A DNA stretch of 64,000 bases from Actinoplanes nipponensis (GTDB taxonomy: Bacteria > Actinomycetota > Actinomycetes > Mycobacteriales > Micromonosporaceae), in assembly GCF_016862275.1 (NCBI RefSeq), contig NZ_BOMQ01000098.1, forward strand, positions 1 to 64,000, given 5' to 3'. This document shows, piece after piece, positions 58,701 to 64,000 of the stretch. The notes under the pieces are model-generated. The model ran no database searches, was not told the DNA's origin, and saw only the letters and a list, made by a program, of their open reading frames with translations. Within the stretch, counting starts at the first letter, position 1; every line of letters starts with the position of its first letter. Made by a program: the position numbers and the translations under genes.

Positions 58701-61700
58701 CGGGTGCCGGGCCGTCGAGCGGGGCGGGTTCAGCTCCTCCACGAGCCGTTCGAACGGCAGGTCCTGGTGCGCGTACGCGGCCAGGTCGGTCTCCCGCACC
58801 CGGGCCACCAGGTCCCGGAACGCCGGGTTGCCCGCGGTGCTGGTGCGCAGCACGAGGGTGTTGGCGAAGAAGCCGACCAGGTCGTCGAGCGCGTCGTCGG
58901 TGCGCCCGGCCACCGGCGTGCCGATCGGGATGTCGGTGCCGCCGGTGAGCCGGCTGAGCAGGACGGCGACGGCGGCCTGGAGCACCATGAAGGGGCTGGC
59001 GTGGCACTGCTGGGCCAGGGCGGCCAGCCGGTCGTGCAGGTCCCGCGGCACCTCGAAGATCACCCGGTCGCCCCGGTGGGACGCGACCGCCGGGCGGGGC
59101 CGGTCGGTGGGCAGGCCGAGCTCGTCCGGCAGCCCGGCCAGCGTCCGGGTCCAGTGGGCGAGCTGGCCGCTCAGCAGGCCGGCCGGGTCGTCCTCGGCGC
59201 CGAGCAGCCGCCGGTTCCAGAGGGTGTAGTCGGCGTACTGGGCCGGCAGCGGCGCCCATCCGGGGGCGGCGCCGGCGTGCCGGGCCGCGTACGCGGTGCT
59301 CAGGTCGCGGGCCAGGATCGGCACCGACCAGCCGTCCCCGGCGATGTGGTGCAGGACGAGCAGCAACACGTGTTCGCGCGGGCCGACGGCGAACAACCAG
59401 GCGCGCAGCGGCGTCTCGGCGTCGAGGGCGAAGCAGTGGGCGGCGGCCCGGCCGAGCGCGGCCGGCAGGTCCGGCTCGGTGACCGGCTCGGTGGTCAGCG
59501 CCGGCGCGCCCCGCTCCGGGTCGAGGACCACCTGGTACGGCCCGGCGGCGTCCTCGGCCAGCACGGTGCGCAGCGCCTCGTGCCGGGTGGCCAGGTCCGT
59601 GAGGGCGGCCCGCAGCGCGCCGGTGTCGAGCTCGCCGGTGAGCCGCAACGCGAACGGGATGTTGTAGGTCGGGCTGGGGCCCTCGAAGCGGTGCAGGAAC
59701 CAGAGCCGGCGCTGGGCGTACGAGGCCGGCACCCGGTCGGGTCGTGGCCGCACGGCGGTGACCGGCTCGCGGGCCGCCCCGGCCGTGTCGAGCGCGCGGG
59801 CCAGCCGGGCCACCGTGGGGGCGTCGAACAGCCCGCGGATGGCCAGCTCGGCGCCGAGCACCGTGCGGATCCGGCCGACCAGCCGGGTGGCCAGCAGCGA
59901 GTGCCCGCCGAGAGCGAAGAAGTCGTCGTCGATGCCGACCGACGGCACGCCCAGGCACTCGGCGAACAGCTGGCACAGCAGCTCCTCGCGGGGCGACCGC
60001 GGGGCCCGCCCGGCCGCGGCGCCGGTGAGCTCGGGCACGGGCAGCCGGGCCCGGTCGACCTTGCCGTTGCCGGTCAGCGGCAGCGTGTCCAGCACCACGA
60101 ACGTCGCCGGGATCATGTAGCCGGGCAGCACGGTCTCGGCGTGGGCGCGCACGGCGGCCGGGTCGAGGGTGGCGCCGCGGGCGGCGACCAGGTAGGCGGC
60201 CAGCCGCTTGTCGCCGGGCGCGGGCTCCCACACCGTGACGACGGCCTGGGCCACCTCGGCGTGCCGGGCCAGGACGGCCTCGATCTCGCCGGTCTCGATC
60301 CGGAAGCCGCGGATCTTCACCTGGTGGTCGGCCCGGCCCAGGTACTCCAGCAGCCCGTCGGCGGTCCAGCGGACCAGGTCCCCGGTGCGGTAGAGGCGGG
60401 CGCCGGGCGCACCGTACGGGTCGGCGACGAACCGGGCGGCGGTCAGCGCGGGCCGGTGGCGGTAGCCGCGGCTCACACCGGTGCCGCCGATGTAGAGCTC
60501 GCCGGGCACGCCGGGCGCCACGGGCCGCAGCGCGGTGTCCAGGACCCGCAGCCCGGTGTTGTCCAGGGCGGTGCCGATGGGCACCTCGGCCGGTACCGGG
60601 GCGCCGGGGGCGAGCCGGTGCCGGGCGGCGAAGGTGGTGGTCTCGGTCGGGCCGTAGCCGTCCACGACGGTGAGGTCCGGGCAGGCCCGCAGGACGGCGC
60701 GTACCGATTCCGCGGGGACCACGTCACCGCCGGTCCACACCTCGCGGACCCCGGCGAGGGTCTCGGGGGCCTCGTCGGCGACGAGCTGGAACAGCCCGGA
60801 GGTGAGCCACAGCGCGGTCACGGCGTGCTCGGCCAGGGTCTTGCCGAGCAGGGCGACGTCGAGCCGGCCGGGCGGCGCCACCACGGCGGTGCCCCCGGAC
60901 AGCAGCGGCACCCACAGCTCGTAGGTGGACGCGTCGAACGCCTGCGGCGAGTGGACCAGCACCCGGTCGTGGGCGCCGGTCCGGAAGGCGGAGTCCGCCG
61001 CCAGGTCGAGCACGTTGCGGTGGGTGACGGCGACGCCCTTGGGGACGCCGGTCGAGCCGGAGGTGGAGATCACGTAGGCCAGGCTGTCGGGCTCCAGGGC
61101 GGGAGCGGGCGCCGCACCCGGTTCGGGCGTGGCCGTGGCGTCGATGACCGGCGGGCCGAGAGCAGCCGCGAGCGCGGTGTTCGGCGGGTCGGTCAGGACG
61201 GCCGCGGCGCCGGCGTCGGCGAGCACCGCGCGCATCCGGTCGGCCGGGTCGCCCGGGTGCAGCGGCAGGTAGGCGCCGCCGGCCTTGAGGATGCCGAGCA
61301 GGGCGACGATCAGTTCGGCGGAGCGCTCCATGAGCAGCCCGACCGGGGTCTCCGGGCCGACGCCCCGGCCGGCGAGCCGGCGGGCGAGCCGGTCGGAGGC
61401 CTCGTCCAGCTCGGCGTAGGTGAGCGTGGTGTCGCCCGCCCGCACGGCGACCGCGCCGGGGCTGCGCGCGGCCTGGGCCCGGAACGCGGCGGGCACGCTG
61501 CGCCCGCCCACCGGGCGGTGGACGCCGTCACCGGCGGCGAGCGCGGCGCGCTGCTCCGGTTCGGAGCACACGGCGACGCGGCCCAGCGGCACGGACGGGT
61601 CGGTCGCCAGCGCGGTCAGCACCCGCTCCAGGCGGTCCAGCACGGCCGCGGCGAGCGGCGCCGGGATCAGGTCGCCCTGGTGGTCCAGGCGCAGCTTGAG

Positions 61701-62879
61701 GCGGCCGCGGCCGACCACGACCAGGGCGAGCGGGTAGTGGGTGGCGTCCCGGTTGCTGCTGCTGGTGACGCGGACCCCGGGCAGGCCCGCGGCGGCGCCG
61801 GGACCGGCCTCGACCGGGTAGTTCTCGAAGACCATGGTGGTGTCGAAGAGCTCGCCGGGCCCGGCCAGGCGCTGCACCTCGGCCAGGCTGAGCTGCTGGT
61901 ACGGCTGCAGCCGGGTCTGCTCGTCCTGCAACCGGCGCAGCCCGGCGACGAGCGGCTCGCGCGGGTCGAGCCGCACCCGGACGGGCAGCGTGTTGATGAA
62001 CAGGCCGACCATCGTCTCGACGCCGTCCAGCTCGGGCGGGCGCCCGGAGACGGTGGCGCCGAAGACGACGTCGTCCTGCCCGGTGAGGCTGCCCAGCACG
62101 ATCGCCCACGCGCCCTGCACGAGGGTGTTGAGGGTGAGACCCCGTGAGCGGGCCAGCTCGGTGAGGGCGGTGAAGGTGGCCTCGGGCAGCTCCCGGTCGA
62201 GCCGGCCGGGCACGACCGGCCGGCGGCCCTCGGCCCGCGGCGCCACCAGGGTGGGCCCGGGCAGGCCGGCGAGGGCGTCGCGCCAGGCGGCGAGGGCCTT
62301 GTCGCGGTCCTGGGCGCCGAGCCACTGCAGGTAGTCGCGGAACGGTCGGACGCGCGGCAGCGTGCTGTCGTCGCCCGCGGTGGCGTACAGGGTGAGCAGC
62401 TCGCGCACGAGCATCGGGCGGGACCAGCCGTCGAGCAGGATGTGGTGGTTGGTCAGCACGAACCGGTAGCGGCCGGCGCCGAGCCGGTACAGCGTGTACC
62501 GCAGCAGCGGCGGGCGGGTCAGGTCGAAGCGGCGCAGCCGGTCCTCGTGCTGCGCGGCGTCCGCGGCGGCGGCCCGCTCGTCCGGCGGCAGGTGGGTCAG
62601 GTCCACTTCGGACCAGGGCAGCGCCACCTGGTGCGGGATGAGCTGCACCGGCCGCTGCAGGCCGCTGTGCCGGAACGCCGCCCGCAGGTTGGCGTGCCGG
62701 CGCAGCAATGCGGCGCAGGCCGCCCGCAACGCGCCGACGTCGAGGTCGCCCTCGAGGTCGATGGCCTGCTGCACGAGGTAGACATCCGTGGCGTCGGTGT
62801 CGTACTCGCTGTGGAACAGCAGTCCCTCCTGCAACGGGGCCAGGGGCAGGATGTCCTGCAAACCGTTCTGCGCCGCCAT
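55746..62879 (-). CDS. two-module NRPS, C-A-T-C-A-T-TE
   Basis: Peptide synthetase of 2377 residues. Domain order with core motifs: C1 (HHILLDGWS, about residue 144), A1 (TSGSTGVPKG, about 600), T1 (DDFFALGGHSLLA, about 986), C2 (HHIAGDGWS, about 1180), A2 (YTSGSTGRPKG, about 1673), T2 (DDFFALGGHSFLA, about 2063), TE (GWSFGG, about 2196). Binding-pocket residues read by hand give DAYWWGGTFK for A1, which resembles valine codes, and DVQYVAHVVK for A2, close to proline codes. C1 begins LPLAPLQEGLLFH and follows an epimerization domain in the upstream protein, so it should accept a D-residue; C2 looks like an LCL type. The TE releases or cyclises the chain. The ATG shares one base with the upstream gene's stop. 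Confidence 0.95.
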   Translation of the reverse strand: MAAQNGLQDILPLAPLQEGLLFHSEYDTDATDVYLVQQAIDLEGDLDVGALRAACAALLRRHANLRAAFRHSGLQRPVQLIPHQVALPWSEVDLTHLPPDERAAAADAAQHEDRLRRFDLTRPPLLRYTLYRLGAGRYRFVLTNHHILLDGWSRPMLVRELLTLYATAGDDSTLPRVRPFRDYLQWLGAQDRDKALAAWRDALAGLPGPTLVAPRAEGRRPVVPGRLDRELPEATFTALTELARSRGLTLNTLVQGAWAIVLGSLTGQDDVVFGATVSGRPPELDGVETMVGLFINTLPVRVRLDPREPLVAGLRRLQDEQTRLQPYQQLSLAEVQRLAGPGELFDTTMVFENYPVEAGPGAAAGLPGVRVTSSSNRDATHYPLALVVVGRGRLKLRLDHQGDLIPAPLAAAVLDRLERVLTALATDPSVPLGRVAVCSEPEQRAALAAGDGVHRPVGGRSVPAAFRAQAARSPGAVAVRAGDTTLTYAELDEASDRLARRLAGRGVGPETPVGLLMERSAELIVALLGILKAGGAYLPLHPGDPADRMRAVLADAGAAAVLTDPPNTALAAALGPPVIDATATPEPGAAPAPALEPDSLAYVISTSGSTGVPKGVAVTHRNVLDLAADSAFRTGAHDRVLVHSPQAFDASTYELWVPLLSGGTAVVAPPGRLDVALLGKTLAEHAVTALWLTSGLFQLVADEAPETLAGVREVWTGGDVVPAESVRAVLRACPDLTVVDGYGPTETTTFAARHRLAPGAPVPAEVPIGTALDNTGLRVLDTALRPVAPGVPGELYIGGTGVSRGYRHRPALTAARFVADPYGAPGARLYRTGDLVRWTADGLLEYLGRADHQVKIRGFRIETGEIEAVLARHAEVAQAVVTVWEPAPGDKRLAAYLVAARGATLDPAAVRAHAETVLPGYMIPATFVVLDTLPLTGNGKVDRARLPVPELTGAAAGRAPRSPREELLCQLFAECLGVPSVGIDDDFFALGGHSLLATRLVGRIRTVLGAELAIRGLFDAPTVARLARALDTAGAAREPVTAVRPRPDRVPASYAQRRLWFLHRFEGPSPTYNIPFALRLTGELDTGALRAALTDLATRHEALRTVLAEDAAGPYQVVLDPERGAPALTTEPVTEPDLPAALGRAAAHCFALDAETPLRAWLFAVGPREHVLLLVLHHIAGDGWSVPILARDLSTAYAARHAGAAPGWAPLPAQYADYTLWNRRLLGAEDDPAGLLSGQLAHWTRTLAGLPDELGLPTDRPRPAVASHRGDRVIFEVPRDLHDRLAALAQQCHASPFMVLQAAVAVLLSRLTGGTDIPIGTPVAGRTDDALDDLVGFFANTLVLRTSTAGNPAFRDLVARVRETDLAAYAHQDLPFERLVEELNPPRSTARHPLFQVMLTLNNTGRDAPAPRLPGLRVEDLPGTPETAKFDLLFAFAERRDPAGRPAGLGASLEYSTDLFDHATAESFVDRLLRLLTAVTADPRRRIGAVELLSGAERQRLTAGFNDTATALTWRPLPVSFEDQAARSPRTPAVEGPLGTLTYAELNAAANRLARLLAGRGAGPESRIAALLPRSGELVTTMLATLKAGAAYLPVDPGYPPARIRAMLTDAAPGVVVTSRAAAAALPPGTLPAGRVVVLDDPGTAAALAGLAGTDLTDADRTAPLAPAHPAYVIYTSGSTGRPKGITMPAGATANLLAWHARALPGRPGARIAQFTAVSFDVSVQEMLAAVLTGRTLVVCDEDVRRDPVALARWLRAARIQELYAPNLVIDAVCQAAVAHGVALPELTDLVQAGEALTLHPGVRRFHELHPGCRLHNHYGPAETHVVTAYRLPGPVAQWPAAAPIGAPIANTAMRVLDPWLRPAPVGVPGELYIAGANLARGYLGRPALTGERFVADPLGPPGTRMYRTGDLASWDAQGRLRYLGRTDDQVKIRGFRVEPGEVEAVLTALPGVRRAAVVVREDRPGDLRLTAYVVPEQDTTALHRELAGRLPAHLVPAAVVGLAELPLTPNGKLDRGALPAPGRSGEAPGRAPGTPTEQAVAALFAEVLGAAEVTADDDFFALGGHSFLAARLVARIRETLGTETPVRHVFEAPTVTQLAALLDGGPSERRDSAAVVLPLRAAGTAAPLFCLHPGGGFSWCYAGLVRHLDPDVPVYGIQARGLDGRGPLPSTMDEMVADYLAEIRAIRPHGPYRLAGWSFGGLAAHALAVRLRAEGEQVSLLALLDAYPPTPGAELLPVVEHDIVAHNMRALGFDFDEAQLRADQTAVLLRFREFLRATDASLGHLDAHDILALKDVYVNNVRIMRAFRPQFFDGNILFVSATKMSAQDRENRLNVHFWKPFVGGRLEVADVESTHGDLMTDPRHVASVGRILDSRL

Positions 62880-64000
62880 CACGACACCCTCCACTCGTCT
62901 TCCAGCAAGTCGATCTCGTCCTGGCTCAGCAGGCTCAGGGACACGTCCGAGACGGTCAGGCCGCCCGCGCCGGCCCGACCGGCGTGGGCGACCAGCGCCT
63001 CCAGCGCGGCGAACCACAGGTCGGCCAGCTCGCGGACCTCGGGCTCGGTGAGCACACCGGTGGCCCAGGTCCAGGTCGCGGCCAGCTCGGAGCCGCGCGG
63101 CCCGTCGTTGGTGCGGGCGTTGACCTCCACCGCGTGGGCCAGCGGGACCCGCGGGTCGGTGGCGCCGAACCCGGCGGCGGAGCCGAGCATCGTCCAGTCG
63201 GGGATCTCGGCCGCGCCGGCGTCGGCGAGGTCGGCCGTGGTGAACCGGCCCAGATAGTTGAAGCCGGCGGCGGGTTCCGGCAGGCCCGCGAAGCCCGCCG
63301 CGGTGTCCGGGTTGAGGTGCCGGACCAGGCCGTACCCGAGGCCCTTGTCGGGCACCGCCCGCAGCTGCTCCTTGACCCGCTTGAGCACCGCCCCGATCGC
63401 CGGGCCGCCGGCCCAGGCGTCGGCCTCGTCGTCCGGGCGCCCGTCCAGGCGCACCGGGTAGACGTTGGTGAACCACCCGACGGTGCGGGCCAGGTCGGCC
63501 CCGGGGACCAGGTGCTCCTCGCGGCCGTGCCCCTCGAGGTCGAGCAGCAGGCCGGCGCCGCCGCGCCAGCGGGCCCAGGCCAGCGCGAACGCGGCCAGCA
63601 GCACGTCGTTGACGTCGGCGTGGAACAGCGCCGGGACGGTGGTCAGCACCTGCTCGGTGACCGCCGCGGGCAGGGTCACGCTCAGGTGCCCGGCCGTGTC
63701 GTAGCGGTCCCGCCCGGGGTCGAGCGGGCGGCTGCCCAGCGGCGGCTCGTCGCGGCGCAGCACCTGCTGCCACCAGCCGGCCTCGGCGGCCCGCACGGGC
63801 GTCGCGGCCAGCTCGGTGAGCCGCCGGGCCCAGCCGCGCAGCGAGGTGCCGACCGGCTGCAGCCGGGGCGGGCGGCCGGCGCCGGCCGCCTGGTACGCCT
63901 CGGCCAGGTCCGGCACCAGCACCCGCCAGGAGACCCCGTCGACGACCAGGTGGTGCGCCAGGACGAGCAGCAGGCCGGGGGTGGCCGGGCCCCGGTCGAA
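62879..64000 (-). CDS. NRPS, C-terminal epimerization domain (5' part outside window)
   Basis: Last 373 residues of a peptide synthetase that enters from the right edge. The active-site motif HHLVVDGVSWRVL is at the very edge (about 63920-63960). It is followed by LLLDLEGHGREEHL, TVGWFTNVYPVRL and FNYLGRF, the E-domain core motifs, so this module delivers a D-amino acid. The protein ends here, after a short tail LSQDEIDLLEDEWRVS, which may act as a docking segment to the next protein. The stop shares a base with the ATG of the two-module NRPS (TGATG), so the two are translated together. Confidence 0.95.
   Translation of the reverse strand, partial: FDRGPATPGLLLVLAHHLVVDGVSWRVLVPDLAEAYQAAGAGRPPRLQPVGTSLRGWARRLTELAATPVRAAEAGWWQQVLRRDEPPLGSRPLDPGRDRYDTAGHLSVTLPAAVTEQVLTTVPALFHADVNDVLLAAFALAWARWRGGAGLLLDLEGHGREEHLVPGADLARTVGWFTNVYPVRLDGRPDDEADAWAGGPAIGAVLKRVKEQLRAVPDKGLGYGLVRHLNPDTAAGFAGLPEPAAGFNYLGRFTTADLADAGAAEIPDWTMLGSAAGFGATDPRVPLAHAVEVNARTNDGPRGSELAATWTWATGVLTEPEVRELADLWFAALEALVAHAGRAGAGGLTVSDVSLSLLSQDEIDLLEDEWRVS

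Noticed and set aside
55785..62147. 2120-residue open frame on the plus strand
   Set aside because: It is antisense to the NRPS, whose core motifs are complete on the minus strand. Composition is typical of a shadow frame.
1..64000. CRISPR arrays, tRNA, rRNA, insertion sequences
   Set aside because: No regularly spaced direct repeats with spacers, no cloverleaf or rRNA sequence and no transposase gene or terminal repeats were seen.

Overview
The window is about 73% GC, every gene has strong G/C bias at third codon positions, several starts look leaderless, and GTG and TTG starts and 4-base ATGA/GTGA overlaps are common. This points to a high-GC actinomycete. The mix of a PUFA-type PKS with a PfaD-like partner, an NRPS, F420-type genes and a nar/DosR-like set would fit Micromonosporaceae such as Actinoplanes, but that genus guess is inference. 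No rRNA, tRNA, insertion sequence or CRISPR array was seen.

Left part (1-14.8 kb): a minus-strand operon runs EtfB, EtfA, an EtfD-like membrane iron-sulfur oxidoreductase, an acyl-CoA dehydrogenase and a large PfaA-type polyketide/PUFA synthase (KS-AT-KS) that leaves the window on the left. Divergent from it are a PfaD-like flavin enoyl reductase, a flavodoxin and an F420-type oxidoreductase, followed by a DHA2 drug exporter. Together they look like a lipid/polyene-type pathway with its own electron relay from acyl chain to quinone.

Next (14.9-24.5 kb): two proteins of unknown function, then a tightly overlapping minus-strand operon made of an ABC ATPase-like protein without catalytic motifs, a solute-binding protein, a permease in which MalF-like and MalG-like halves are fused, and a membrane-anchored STAND/TPR protein whose Walker A lysine is replaced. 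This is the best candidate for an undescribed system, possibly a sensor rather than a transporter. A decayed serine-hydrolase pseudogene and a cyclase-like gene follow.

Centre (24.5-43 kb): an anaerobic nitrogen-oxide and iron island. It holds narGHJI, narK, a feoA-feoB-nifU-like operon, a SufR-like iron-sulfur regulator heading an operon with two polytopic membrane proteins and a copper nitrite reductase, a YwiC-like protein, an Acg-type nitroreductase, a small Cys-rich protein and an aquaporin-like channel. GGGACC-N2-GGTCCC palindromes resembling DosR/DevR boxes lie in front of narK, narG, feoA and the acg/aquaporin pair, suggesting a shared hypoxia/NO regulon.

Right part (43.6-64 kb): an anchored unknown protein, a secreted debranching-type glycosidase, an MBL-fold hydrolase, a CGNR zinc-finger regulator and a NarL-type two-component pair. 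These are followed by the end of an NRPS locus: ornithine-cyclodeaminase-like protein, MMPL exporter, alpha/beta hydrolase, MbtH-like protein, a two-module NRPS with thioesterase (codes read as valine-like then proline-like), and the epimerization-domain end of an upstream NRPS gene that leaves the window on the right.
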